Shown here: piece by piece, positions 16,523 to 24,564 of the stretch | Position numbering within the stretch: the stretch's first letter is position 1 | Layout: the number at the start of each line of letters is the position of its first letter | Assembly: GCA_964461715.1 (NCBI GenBank) | Contig: CAYWVR010000041.1 | Location: 1-27,489 of the forward strand | DNA length: 27,489 bases | Direction of reading: 5' to 3' | Source of the DNA: CAYWVR01 sp964461715 | Lineage (GTDB): Bacteria > Planctomycetota > Phycisphaerae > FEN-1346 | The notes under the pieces: generated by a model | What the model was told of the DNA's origin: nothing | What the model saw: only the letters and a program-made list of their open reading frames with translations | Database searches by the model: none | Made by a program: the position numbers and the translations under genes

Positions 16523-16569
16523 CCAGGAAAAAGCCGCCGTTCGGGCCCCTCAGACCCCGGCCCGGGCCG

Positions 16570-19446
16570 TTAGGACCCGAACCGGATCTCCGGCAGGCCC
16601 ATCGGCTGGATCTCGACGCCCACGAACTGCTCGTCCTCGCCCGGATCGTAGTGGAACTCCAGCCGCATGAGCCACCGGTTCATGCGACGCGTCAGCATGA
16701 ACCGGGACTGGGCGTTCTCCATATCGTTCCACTCCCAGTGCTGGGAGAACTCGAGGCTCCATTTTTGGTTGATCCGATAGTCGGCCGCCAGAAACGACCG
16801 GCTGACGTCGTCCTCGTGGATGTAGCGGTGGCCAAGGCTGTAGGAGAGGCGCGGGGTGTGGACGATGTCGAAGCCGACGGCGAAGAAGTCCACGTAGCCC
16901 TTCTCGGTGTTGTAGTTCGTGTCGCTCCAGAGGCCCGCCGAATCCGTCATCCGCCAGTCGGTGCGCAGGTCCACGTGGTTCCAGGCCCGTTTTCCGTCGC
17001 GGGCGATGGGGAAAGGGCCGTCCCGCCCGTGGTAGAAGAACGTCTCGAGGTCCACGGTCAGGAAGTCGACCGTCTGCCGCTCGTCGGGCGGTCCCCGCTT
17101 CGTCTGGAACCGATGACGCCACCCCAGGGCCGTGACGCCGACGTCGTTGACGCCCTGCCAGATGGCCCGCCCGGCCCCCGTGACGTCGTAGGGGATGAGA
17201 TCGTGCATTTCGGCCGTGTAGTCGCGGGCGTACGCCTCCACGTCGAACGTCTGGACGTGCCGCACCCCGTCCACGCCCCACATCTCGTTGCGGGCGTTCG
17301 GAAAGACCTTCCAGGCCGTCAGGGCCGCCCGGCTGCCCATCCGGTGGCCGAATCGCCACCGCGCGTCGCGCTCCAGGTCCTTCCCGAACCACGAGACCCG
17401 CCCCTCGTAGAACGGGACCAGCGTCACGGGCCCCAGCCGGATCGGCAGGTCCAGTTCGTGGGCCGTGTCGGCCAGGAGTTCTTGTGACGTGGACGGCCCG
17501 GCCGGCAACGTCCCGACCTCGGTCTGCCGCCGCGAGGCCAGCTGGTCGCTGGGCCGGTAGCGGGCCACCGCGAACTCGCTGTGCTGGAAGTACGTCAGGC
17601 GGTCCTCCCAGAGGCTGTGGCCGATGACGTGGTAGGCGACCTGCGGCTGGTACTCGGTCTGGGTGAAGAAGTCGTTGATCCGCCAGGAGGCCAGGATCGT
17701 GACGGCCTGCTCGGTGGGGAGCCCGGCGTCGTCGGTCAGGGGCCGCTTCAGGTAAACGAGGGTTTCCTGGGCCTTGCCTTCCTCGTCCTCGCGTTCGTAG
17801 AACTCGTTCAGGAACTGATGGTCGCTGATGTAGGAGAACTCGAGGGTCAGCTCCCAGTTGTTCGGCAGGTACTGGCGGTGCTGCCAGCGGACGCGGCCCC
17901 GGTCCCGGTGGGGCGATTCGAGCGAGTCGCCGCCCACCGAATCCTTGCCCAGATCGTGGATGTAGTAGGACAGGAACTCGCCGTAGAAGTCCTCGCGGCG
18001 GTAATCGGACTCGACGCCCAGGGCCCCGCCGCGCTCCGACCACCCGTCCGCGTTCAGATAGAAGTCGAACCCCCGAGGCTCCCGATCGAGCCCCAGCAGG
18101 CGGAACAGGTGCCACTGGGTCAGGATGCCCGTCCCGCGGTTCGTGGCGTTCTCGAAGCGGATCGTGCGAAGGGCCGTCTCGCCCTCGGCCAGGGTGCCGG
18201 CCATGCCGGGCATCCACCCCAGGGGGACGCGGCGGACGCGGAAGGTGACGTCCTCGCCCTTGAACCGGACGCGACGCCGGTCCTCCTCCTCGGCGGAGAC
18301 CTCCTCCTGCGCCTCCTGTACGGGCTGCGGCGTCAGGTCGATGAGGGTAAGCGTCTCGGCGTGGACGTCGTAGTTGGGCACGCCGAACTGGTCGGTCGTG
18401 AGCGAGGCGTCCTTGCCGACGAACAGGCCCTCCGAGAGCTGCCGCACCTCCTCCGCATAGACGTAAACGGGTACGTTGCGGGCCCGGGAGAAGGTCTTGA
18501 TCTTCGTGTCGACGGCCAAGGCCCGATTGTTGCGGAAATCGTAGTAGAGTTGCGAGGCCCGGAGGGTCCGGTGGCCCAGGTTCAACTGGACGTGCCCCTC
18601 GAAATAGGCCTCCAGGGCATAGCGGCGGCCCGTGCCGCCCGGTTCGCCCTCGCCCGTGATGCCGGCCTCGACGGCTTCCACCGGCGACCAGAGGACGAGC
18701 TGGTCGGCGGCCATCTCCATGTCGCCCCGCATCACGTACACCCCGCCCGTCCAGACGCTGACGCGGATCGTGCGGGTTTCGCCCGTGGGGTCGGCCCGCT
18801 CGACGACGCGGCTCGTGAAATGGACCTTGCCGAGTTCGTCCCGCGGGACGATGGTCACCTCCCGGGGGACGCCGGCCTCGCGGACGCCAGGCACGGGCGG
18901 GGGCGGCTCGCTTGGCTCGGCGGCCTCGACGGCCTCGGGGGCCTCCGTCGGACCGCCCGCCAGAAACTCCGACTGCCGTTTCCTGGCCCTCAGATAGAGC
19001 GGGGCCTCGTCAGCCTTGCCCTTCAGGGGCAGGTCCGCGCTCGAATGCAGCGACAGTTGACGCCCGTTCTCGATCTCCAGGTACACCGAATCGTACCGGG
19101 CCACCGTGCCGTCCGGGCGGCGATGCTCGACGCCCGTCTCGGCGTAAATGCCGACGCCCACCTTGCGGCTCTTGCCGGCCTGCTCCTCGTTGAACCAGAC
19201 GACCCCGTCATGGGCCGTGATCTGCTCGCGAGTCGTCAGGACCGTGAACCCGTCGATGACCAGAATGACCCGCAGGCCGGGCTTCTCGAGCCAAGTGTGG
19301 AGGACGCGGCCGCTGATCTGGATACTGGGTTCGGCGGGAGGCGCCTCCGGAGCCGGAGAGGCCCCGGGCCCGGCCGCCGTGGCGGGCAGGGCGCCCACGC
19401 AGACCACAGCCAGAAGGGCGGCGAGTTTCGCGCGGCAATTGCTCAC
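16570..19446 (-). CDS. lptD: LptD-like outer-membrane LPS-assembly protein
   Basis: A 958-residue envelope protein. It starts at GTG 19446 with a signal peptide (CRAKLAALLAVVCVGALPATAAG, here about 22 residues). Residues about 35-360 resemble the OstA/LptA jelly-roll: repeated strands such as MEMAADQLVLWSP, ALEAYFEGHVQLNLG, TLRASQLYYDF, and the LptD-like block VGKDASLTTDQFGVPNYDV near 343, interrupted by a Pro/Glu-rich linker near 165-195. The remainder, about 400-958, is rich in alternating aromatic strands (EFLSYYIHDL, LTLEFSYISDHQFLNEFYE) like the LptD barrel. LptD inserts LPS into the outer leaflet. The start is settled by the promoter at 19502-19530, downstream of which no earlier in-frame start exists. 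The family diverges strongly, so LptD is a fold-level call. Confidence 0.8.
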   Translation of the reverse strand: MSNCRAKLAALLAVVCVGALPATAAGPGASPAPEAPPAEPSIQISGRVLHTWLEKPGLRVILVIDGFTVLTTREQITAHDGVVWFNEEQAGKSRKVGVGIYAETGVEHRRPDGTVARYDSVYLEIENGRQLSLHSSADLPLKGKADEAPLYLRARKRQSEFLAGGPTEAPEAVEAAEPSEPPPPVPGVREAGVPREVTIVPRDELGKVHFTSRVVERADPTGETRTIRVSVWTGGVYVMRGDMEMAADQLVLWSPVEAVEAGITGEGEPGGTGRRYALEAYFEGHVQLNLGHRTLRASQLYYDFRNNRALAVDTKIKTFSRARNVPVYVYAEEVRQLSEGLFVGKDASLTTDQFGVPNYDVHAETLTLIDLTPQPVQEAQEEVSAEEEDRRRVRFKGEDVTFRVRRVPLGWMPGMAGTLAEGETALRTIRFENATNRGTGILTQWHLFRLLGLDREPRGFDFYLNADGWSERGGALGVESDYRREDFYGEFLSYYIHDLGKDSVGGDSLESPHRDRGRVRWQHRQYLPNNWELTLEFSYISDHQFLNEFYEREDEEGKAQETLVYLKRPLTDDAGLPTEQAVTILASWRINDFFTQTEYQPQVAYHVIGHSLWEDRLTYFQHSEFAVARYRPSDQLASRRQTEVGTLPAGPSTSQELLADTAHELDLPIRLGPVTLVPFYEGRVSWFGKDLERDARWRFGHRMGSRAALTAWKVFPNARNEMWGVDGVRHVQTFDVEAYARDYTAEMHDLIPYDVTGAGRAIWQGVNDVGVTALGWRHRFQTKRGPPDERQTVDFLTVDLETFFYHGRDGPFPIARDGKRAWNHVDLRTDWRMTDSAGLWSDTNYNTEKGYVDFFAVGFDIVHTPRLSYSLGHRYIHEDDVSRSFLAADYRINQKWSLEFSQHWEWNDMENAQSRFMLTRRMNRWLMRLEFHYDPGEDEQFVGVEIQPMGLPEIRFGS

Positions 19447-19501
19447 ACCGGTCCCGCGACGCTTGTCCCAGGGTGGGCCCCCAACTCCACGGGCCGGGCC
19501 G

Positions 19502-19530
19502 AGTCTAGGTCGCCCGCCGAAAAGTGTCAA
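19502..19530 (-). promoter_or_regulatory. Consensus promoter of the lptD-like gene
   Basis: Minus strand TTGACA (19530-19525), 17-nt spacer, TAGACT (19507-19502). Initiation is predicted near 19495, leaving a leader of about 50 nt before GTG 19446. The -35 box touches the T-run of the terminator of the preceding gene. Confidence 0.82.
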
Positions 19531-19561
19531 TAAAAATGCCCGCCCCGGGCGGGGGGCGGGC
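19529..19561 (-). terminator. Rho-independent terminator of the zinc-ribbon gene
   Basis: Minus strand GCCCGCCCC (19561-19553) and GGGGCGGGC (19546-19538) form a perfect 9-bp stem with a 6-nt loop, followed by ATTTTTATT (19537-19529). It lies 31 nt after the stop of the zinc-ribbon gene and runs straight into the -35 box of the next gene. Confidence 0.88.
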
Positions 19562-19591
19562 CGGAAGCCATGCGGCGTCACGGGTGGCGCA

Positions 19592-20257
19592 TTATTCCTT
19601 CGGGGCCACGTTCGGGAACAGCTCCCCCGGCGACCCGGCCGGACGCGAGACGCGGACCTCCGGCGGCGGGGGAGAGGCAGGGGACGAATCTTTCCCGCCG
19701 CCGCCCAGGAACGCCAGAGCGATGGCGCCGCCCAGGACCACCACCGCCACGCCCACGCCGACCATCACGGCCTTCGTGTTATTCGGCTTGGCCCCGTGGC
19801 GGCGGGAGAGCACCTGGAGTGACGCCGGGCCGTCCTTGGCGGACATCTGGTTGCGGACGCGGGCCATCGGATCGCCCGTTTTCTTCGGGGTCTTGGCCTT
19901 GTCTTCGCCCACGGCCCGGGCCAGGGCCGCCAACCCCGCCGCGGCATGGTCCTCGCGAGCGGCCGGCTGCGGGGACGGCTGCGCCGCCCTCGGACGGACC
20001 TGGGCCTTGGGCTTGGGGGGGGTGGGATGGCGCCGGGGCGGCTTCGCGGGGGCGACCTCGGCCACGGGGGCGCTCGGCGTCGCGGGCGACTCGGTGCCGC
20101 CCACGGCGGCCGCCAGGGCCTCGGCGGCGCCGACGTTTTTGCCTGTCTCCTCGGGGACGTGGACCCGCACCCCGCAGTATGGACACTTCGCGGTCCGCCC
20201 GGCGTTCTCGGCCCGTACCTTCAGTCTTTTCCCGCAATCACAGTAGAATCGGATCAC
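19592..20257 (-). CDS. Zinc-ribbon, single-pass membrane protein of unknown function
   Basis: A 221-residue protein. Residues 1-29 form a zinc ribbon (MIRFYCDCGKRLKV then AKCPYCG), with two CxC/CxxC pairs at 6/8 and 25/28. A long Pro/Ala/Lys-rich, likely disordered segment follows to about 150, then one transmembrane helix at about 163-185 (AVMVGVGVAVVVLGGAIALAFLGGG) and a short Pro-rich tail. This ribbon-linker-helix layout is common among planctomycete proteins of unknown role, and I assign no function. Start is GTG 20257 with AGGAGG 6 nt upstream; a stray ATG three bases earlier reads only three codons in another frame. It has its own -10 box upstream and a strong terminator downstream, so it appears monocistronic. 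Confidence 0.85.
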   Translation of the reverse strand: MIRFYCDCGKRLKVRAENAGRTAKCPYCGVRVHVPEETGKNVGAAEALAAAVGGTESPATPSAPVAEVAPAKPPRRHPTPPKPKAQVRPRAAQPSPQPAAREDHAAAGLAALARAVGEDKAKTPKKTGDPMARVRNQMSAKDGPASLQVLSRRHGAKPNNTKAVMVGVGVAVVVLGGAIALAFLGGGGKDSSPASPPPPEVRVSRPAGSPGELFPNVAPKE

Positions 20258-20323
20258 CCCATACCTCCTGGACGTCCCAGCCCCCTTGGCCCCTTGTCGT
20301 TCCTCTGACCGCCCCTTCCTTGA

Positions 20324-20352
20324 ATTATACGCCCCGGGCGGCCGCTTGCGCA
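20324..20352 (-). promoter_or_regulatory. Probable promoter of the zinc-ribbon gene
   Basis: A perfect TATAAT on the minus strand (20329-20324), with only a weak -35 (TGCGCA at 17-nt spacing, 20352-20347). The context GGGGCGTATAATTC closely repeats that of the DUF6485 promoter (GGGGCGTATGATTC), which supports it. Initiation near 20317 gives a leader of about 60 nt. Confidence 0.55.
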
Positions 20353-20392
20353 GCCCCCTTGCCGCAATCTGTGGACGGGGTCGGACCGACCC

Positions 20393-20432
20393 ATGCGGCC
20401 GCCCGCAGCCGGACCGATTCGTCAGGCAGGAC

Positions 20433-20435
<3 letters not shown>
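20393..20435. repeat. Second copy of the 43-bp stop-codon repeat, behind pabA
   Basis: Identical to 15461-15503 at 38 of 43 positions, in the same orientation relative to the gene it follows. It includes the TAG stop of pabA, just as the other copy includes the TAG stop of rpsI. No matching left arm of the larger inverted repeat is seen here; instead a different small palindrome (GGGTCGG/CCGACCC) lies just beyond it at about 20379-20393. Confidence 0.75.
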
Positions 20436-21002
<567 letters not shown>

Positions 21003-21009
21003 GGCCGCC

Positions 21010-21216
21010 CTAAATGCGGTCCTTCATCACCTCGACGTAGCGGCGGACGCTGCGGTCATAGGTCCGCTCCACCTCCGGCGGGAAAAGGCACCCCGGCAAC
21101 TCGTCGCGGGCCCGGTGGCTGGCGATGCACTCGCAGCAGACGCCCCGCTTCCCGCACGCCATATACGTGCAGGTGCAATCGGCCCGGTTTTTCTCGAGAT
21201 TCGCGCACTCGGCCAT
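21010..21216 (-). CDS. Small Cys-rich DUF6485-like protein
   Basis: A 68-residue protein with eight cysteines (4, 14, 16, 21, 27, 28, 30, 43) and His34, laid out as CTCTYMACGKRGVCCEC, followed by LPGCLFPPEVERTYDRSVRRY. This matches my memory of the DUF6485 family, small metal-binding-looking proteins of anaerobes and planctomycetes with no assigned function. Metal binding is inferred from the Cys pattern only. Start ATG 21216 has AAGGGGAG 8 nt upstream. It is the first gene of a two-gene transcript with pabA, behind a consensus promoter. Confidence 0.8.
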   Translation of the reverse strand: MAECANLEKNRADCTCTYMACGKRGVCCECIASHRARDELPGCLFPPEVERTYDRSVRRYVEVMKDRI

Positions 21217-21258
21217 GGAACGCTCTCCCCTTTCCTGCGGCAGGCATCAGGACGCGGA

Positions 21259-21287
21259 ATCATACGCCCCGCTCCGCCGCCTGTCAA
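21259..21287 (-). promoter_or_regulatory. Consensus promoter of the DUF6485-pabA operon
   Basis: Minus strand TTGACA (21287-21282), 17-nt spacer, TATGAT (21264-21259). Initiation is predicted near 21252, about 36 nt before the start codon. Confidence 0.85.
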
Positions 21288-21383
21288 ACCCTTGCCGCCC
21301 CGAGGCGCGCGGGCGGGCGAGCGCGGAGTGTGCCGGATTTACGTCTCCGCGACAAGGCCTCCCGGGGTCGTGCGGTGCGAACG

Positions 21384-21413
21384 CCCCGGACGCCCTCCGG
21401 AGGGCGTCCGGGG
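21384..21413. repeat. Perfect 30-bp palindrome
   Basis: Fifteen bases (CCCCGGACGCCCTCC) are followed at once by their exact reverse complement. There is no loop and no T-run on either side. It lies about 105 nt before the first XylR-type gene. Confidence 0.8.
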
Positions 21414-21417
21414 GTAG

Positions 21418-21437
21418 CGAAAGGAGGCCTCCTTTCG
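21418..21437. repeat. Perfect 20-bp palindrome
   Basis: CGAAAGGAGG followed directly by CCTCCTTTCG, four bases after the 30-bp palindrome and 11 bases before the motif at the -35 of the first XylR-type gene. It could be an operator; function is unproven. Confidence 0.75.
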
Positions 21438-21447
21438 GGCAGAGAAT

Positions 21448-21477
21448 TCTTGTCTTGCGGCACGGGCGTGGCATACT
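21448..21477 (+). promoter_or_regulatory. Possible promoter and regulator motif of the first XylR-type gene
   Basis: TCTTGTCTTGCGGCA (21448-21462) contains a -35-like TTGTCT (21450-21455); CATACT (21472-21477) follows with a 16-nt spacer. The 15-base motif matches 13 of 15 positions of the one at the -35 of the second XylR-type gene, so it may be the binding site of these regulators. Confidence 0.5.
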
Positions 21478-21518
21478 GAAGGCGCTGCTGGGATGGGGGG
21501 AAGGCCACAGGGGGTATC

Positions 21519-22670
21519 ATGAGCGACGCCAAACGCGTGGCATTGATGGTCGGGACCGCCTGGGGGTTCGGGCGGCGTGTCTTGCGCGGGGTGGCCTCCT
21601 ACGTGGCGCGGACCGGGCCCTGGACGTTCCAGATGGACCCGGCCGAGGAACTGAGCGTCAAGACCCTCGTCCGCGAGGGGTTCGATGGCATGATCGTGCG
21701 GGCCGCCACCGAGGAGCAGGATCGGGCGGTGGGGGGATGCGGCGTGCCGGCGGTCAACGTCTCGGGGTTCCTGGAGCATTCGCGCCTGCCTCGCATCATC
21801 ACCGACGACGCCCAGGCCGCCCGGATGGCCGCCGAGCACCTCCTGGAGCGGCGTCTGGAGCATTTCGCGTTCTTCGGCGACCAGGGACGCTTCAACTCCC
21901 GCCGCCGCGCCGACGCGTTCCGGGAGGTCGTGGAGGCGGCCGGGCACACCTCCGAGGAGTATTTTGCCCCCAGCGAGCGGTTCTCGGCCGAGCCGTTCAG
22001 CCGCCGCCGCGCGGCCCTGGTCAAGTGGGTGGAGGGCCTGGAGAAGCCCGTGGGGCTGGCTGCCGTGCACGACGTCCGGGCCTGGGAGGTGGCCGAAGTC
22101 TGCCGCGTGGCCGGTCTGCGCGTGCCGGATGAGGTCGCCATCGTGGGGTTCGACGACGACCGGCTCCTGTGCGACCTGACGAAACCGCCCCTTTCCAGCG
22201 TCGACATCGCCTGCGAGCACATCGGCCGCGAGGCCGCCTCCCTCCTCGACCGCATGATCGGTGGCGAGGACGTGGGCGAGGCCGTCGTCACCGTGTCCCC
22301 GGCCGGCGTGGTGCCCCGCGAATCCACCGATACGCTGGCCGTGGACGACGAGGAGCTCGTCGAGGCCCTCCGATTCATCCGCCGCCGGGCGGGCCAGCCG
22401 ATCCGCGTCCGGGACGTCGTGGAGGGCCTGGCGACGTCGCGGCGGACCCTGGAACGGCGGTTCCGGGAACGCCGGGGCCGCACCATCGCCGCCGAGATCC
22501 GCCGCGTCCACGTCCGCCGGGCCAAGCGGCTGCTGGCCGAGACGGCCCTGTCGATGCCCGAGGTGGCCGCCGCCGCCGGCTTCGACTACCCCCAACGTCT
22601 CAGCGCCGTCTTCAAACGCGTCACCGGGACGACGCCGTCGGCCTGGCGGGCCCGTTTTCCGCGGGCCTGA
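21519..22670 (+). CDS. XylR-type transcriptional regulator (LacI-like sensor plus AraC HTH), paralogue 1
   Basis: A 383-residue regulator. Residues about 7-275 form a LacI-like periplasmic-binding fold for a small ligand, probably a sugar (VALMVGTAWGFGRRVLRGV, AVNVSGFLEHSRLPRIITDD, LAAVHDVRAWEVAEVCR, VAIVGFDDDRLLCDLTKPPLSSV in parts). Residues about 285-383 form an AraC double helix-turn-helix; recognition helices are SRRTLERRF from Ser307 and YPQRLSAVFK from Tyr357. The E. coli XylR regulator of xylose use has the same layout. Start ATG 21519 has AGGGGG 4 nt upstream. No sugar gene is nearby, so its targets are unknown. It heads a tandem pair with a colinear paralogue of equal length. Confidence 0.93.
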   Translation: MSDAKRVALMVGTAWGFGRRVLRGVASYVARTGPWTFQMDPAEELSVKTLVREGFDGMIVRAATEEQDRAVGGCGVPAVNVSGFLEHSRLPRIITDDAQAARMAAEHLLERRLEHFAFFGDQGRFNSRRRADAFREVVEAAGHTSEEYFAPSERFSAEPFSRRRAALVKWVEGLEKPVGLAAVHDVRAWEVAEVCRVAGLRVPDEVAIVGFDDDRLLCDLTKPPLSSVDIACEHIGREAASLLDRMIGGEDVGEAVVTVSPAGVVPRESTDTLAVDDEELVEALRFIRRRAGQPIRVRDVVEGLATSRRTLERRFRERRGRTIAAEIRRVHVRRAKRLLAETALSMPEVAAAAGFDYPQRLSAVFKRVTGTTPSAWRARFPRA

Positions 22671-22702
22671 GGGGCCTTCGGGGCCCTCGGGCGCGAAAAA
22701 GC

Positions 22703-22728
22703 GACGGGCGACCCGCCGGTCGCCCGTC
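22703..22728 (+). terminator. Hairpin terminator after XylR paralogue 1
   Basis: GACGGGCGACC pairs perfectly over 11 bp with GGTCGCCCGTC around a 4-nt CGCC loop, 32 nt after the stop. On the plus strand no T-run follows; AAAAA lies before it (22696-22700), so the classic T-run is on the minus strand. As no minus-strand gene lies upstream, I read it as the end of the plus-strand gene, with reduced certainty. Confidence 0.5.
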
Positions 22729-23027
22729 TCCCTCCGACACGAGTCCTTTCGGACCGGTCGATTCCAAGTTCGTCGTCCGCAGAGGGTTCGCGACACCTCG
22801 AAGCGGACTCGCATGAATCGACTCATTATAGCTATTGCCGAGAGCATAACCATCCCGCGTTGCGCAAAAGGTTTATGTTTTTGCGGCATATCGGGGTGCG
22901 AAGGATCCTCCGGGAGGCTTCCCGACGAAGGGGTTCCAGAGGGTTCCGGGAGGCCGAAGTCGGGGTTTTGCGCGTTTCATGCCGACCAGGCCTCGCATTT
23001 GCGCGGCGTGTGCGCGAAAAACGAGTC

Positions 23028-23056
23028 TTGTTTTGCGCCAGGCAATCGTCGATAAT
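23028..23056 (+). promoter_or_regulatory. Probable promoter of the second XylR-type gene
   Basis: TTGTTT (23028-23033), 17-nt spacer, GATAAT (23051-23056). The -35 lies inside TCTTGTTTTGCGCCA (23026-23040), the same motif as before paralogue 1. Initiation near 23063 leaves about 23 nt before ATG 23086. Confidence 0.6.
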
Positions 23057-23085
23057 CATGATAGGGGTTGGAGACGTTGTTCGCC

Positions 23086-24237
23086 ATGTCCTCCACTCGT
23101 CGCATGGCCCTTCTGGTGGGGTCGGCAGCCGGATTCGGCCGAGGCATCCTGGATGGGGTTTCTGCATATCTACAGGATCACGGCCCGTGGTCCGTGTACT
23201 GGAAACAGGGCTTGGCGGACTGGTACGGGGCCCTGGACGGCTGGGACGGCGACGGCATCATCGCTCGCATCCAGGACGACGAGATGGCCGAGGCGGTCCA
23301 CCGGACCGGCCTGCCCGCCGTAAACGTCTCGGGCCTCTGGCCCGGTACGGACATCCCGCGCGTGACCGTCGACGACGCCGCCGCCGGCCGAATGGCCGCA
23401 GGCCACCTCCTGGACTGCGGATTCCACAGTTTCGGCTTCGTGGGCTACTCGACCCGGGCGAACTCCCGATGGCGGTTCGAGGCCTTCCGCGACGTCGTCG
23501 AGGCCGCTGGATGGACCTGCGCGTGCTACGAGGGCGGCCCGGCCATGACCCCCCACGGGGCCTGGACCGAGGAGATCGACGAGGTCGGCCGATGGATCGC
23601 CGATCTGCCCCGACCCGCCGGAGTCTGGGCCTGCAGCGACGTTCGGGGGTGGCACGTGAGCGAGGCCTGCCGCCGGACCGACCTCAGGGTGCCGGAGGAC
23701 GTGGCCCTTCTGGGCATGGATAACGATGAGTTGGTCTGTCGTCTCTCCGCGCCGCCGCTCTCGAGCATCGCGGTGCCCTGGGCCCGGGTCGGGGCGGTGG
23801 CCGCCGCCCTGCTGGATCGCATGATGGACGGCTCTAAACCCTTGTCCCAGAAGGTCTTAGTACCGCCGGTCGGGGTGGTGGCGCGGCGAAGTTCGGACGC
23901 CCTGGCCCTCGACGACGGGGACGTCGTCGACGCCCTCCGCTTCATCCGGGGCCACGCGGATCGCCCGATTCGCGTGGCGGACGTGCTCGAGGAAGTGCCC
24001 GTGTCGCGTCGGAGCCTGGAGCGGCGGTTCCTGCGGGAGGTCGGCCGCACCCTCTCGGCGGAGATTCGCCGCGCCCACGTCGAACGGGCTCGCCGCCTCC
24101 TCGCCGAGACGGACCTCGCGATGCCGGAGATCGCGGAGGCGTCGGGTTTCATCTATCCGCAGCGTCTGAGCACGGTGTTCAAGGGTGAAACGGGGCACAC
24201 GCCCAGCGCATACCGGGACCTTTTCCGCCCCTCCTGA
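23086..24237 (+). CDS. XylR-type transcriptional regulator (LacI-like sensor plus AraC HTH), paralogue 2
   Basis: A 383-residue paralogue of the preceding regulator, equal in length and colinear: its recognition helices SRRSLERRF and YPQRLSTVFK also start at Ser307 and Tyr357. The ligand domain is more diverged (MALLVGSAAGFGRGILDGV, AVNVSGLWPGTDIPRVTVDD, VWACSDVRGWHVSEACRRTD), which suggests the pair reads different ligands but similar DNA. I use ATG 23086; an in-frame TTG 23068 is possible but would need a ribosome site touching it. The stop is followed by a weak GGCGG/CCGCC hairpin. No catabolic target gene is adjacent. Confidence 0.93.
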   Translation: MSSTRRMALLVGSAAGFGRGILDGVSAYLQDHGPWSVYWKQGLADWYGALDGWDGDGIIARIQDDEMAEAVHRTGLPAVNVSGLWPGTDIPRVTVDDAAAGRMAAGHLLDCGFHSFGFVGYSTRANSRWRFEAFRDVVEAAGWTCACYEGGPAMTPHGAWTEEIDEVGRWIADLPRPAGVWACSDVRGWHVSEACRRTDLRVPEDVALLGMDNDELVCRLSAPPLSSIAVPWARVGAVAAALLDRMMDGSKPLSQKVLVPPVGVVARRSSDALALDDGDVVDALRFIRGHADRPIRVADVLEEVPVSRRSLERRFLREVGRTLSAEIRRAHVERARRLLAETDLAMPEIAEASGFIYPQRLSTVFKGETGHTPSAYRDLFRPS

Positions 24238-24564
24238 CGGCCGCCGGCGGATGGGCCGCCGAGTATATGGAACGTCATTTCCGGATATCCTCCGCACCCG
24301 CCGTAATCGTTTCTCGAGCGCCGGTAGTACGCGCCAAGCCGATTGTTGAAGGAATGAAAACTCGGACCTTCCAGCCGCTCCGGGGAGGGGGGGCCGCCGG
24401 CGCGGGGGCATGGCGGGGGGTTCTTGCGACTTCTTAGCCCCTGTTGGCGCGAAGTTGACCCCTTCGCGGGGCCTTTCGGCGCGAAATCGCCGTCGGCTTG
24501 TCCGCATTGGCGTCAGGGGGCGTACGCGTTTGCGTCAGCGACGCCCGCGGCCGAGCGGGTCGGG
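24238..24564. other. 327-nt convergent intergenic region
   Basis: Lies between the second XylR-type gene and the sigma-like gene, which point toward each other. I see no gene and no T-run terminator. There are small hairpins (TTTCG/CGAAA at 24475-24487; GCGAA/TTCGC just before) and a pair of similar stretches around 24507-24514 and 24532-24537 (GGCGTCAG, TGCGTCAG) that may be decayed repeats. Confidence 0.5.

Larger units (their letters stand above)
21217..21518. other. Intergenic region between divergent genes
   Basis: A 302-nt divergent region. It holds the minus-strand DUF6485 promoter, then a GC-rich stretch without a gene, two neighbouring perfect palindromes (21384-21413 and 21418-21437), and a possible plus-strand promoter of the first XylR-type gene. 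AGGCCTCC at 21355-21362 can also pair with GGAGGCCT at 21423-21430, enclosing the larger palindrome. Confidence 0.7.
22671..23085. other. 415-nt intergenic region between the two XylR-type genes
   Basis: No gene seen. It contains a strong hairpin just after the first gene, a possible promoter at 23028-23056, and a scatter of TTTTGCGC motifs: exact at 22862-22869 (reverse), 22966-22973 and 23031-23038; near copies at 22879-22886 and 22997-23004. It also has a short palindrome (CCTCCGGGAGG) near 22907 and a local drop in GC near 22820-22895, which suits a regulatory region. Confidence 0.65.

Noticed and set aside
16550..18217. A 555-codon minus-strand frame overlapping the lptD-like gene in another frame
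   Set aside because: Arg/Pro/Gly-rich out-of-frame reading of the lptD-like gene.
17581..19533. A 650-codon plus-strand frame opposite the lptD-like gene
   Set aside because: The minus strand has the signal peptide, promoter and beta-strand pattern; the plus frame has repetitive Asp/Val/Gly content without domains.
21519..24237. The paired XylR-type genes as part of a sugar-use gene cluster
   Set aside because: No isomerase, kinase, transporter or glycosidase gene lies in the window near them.
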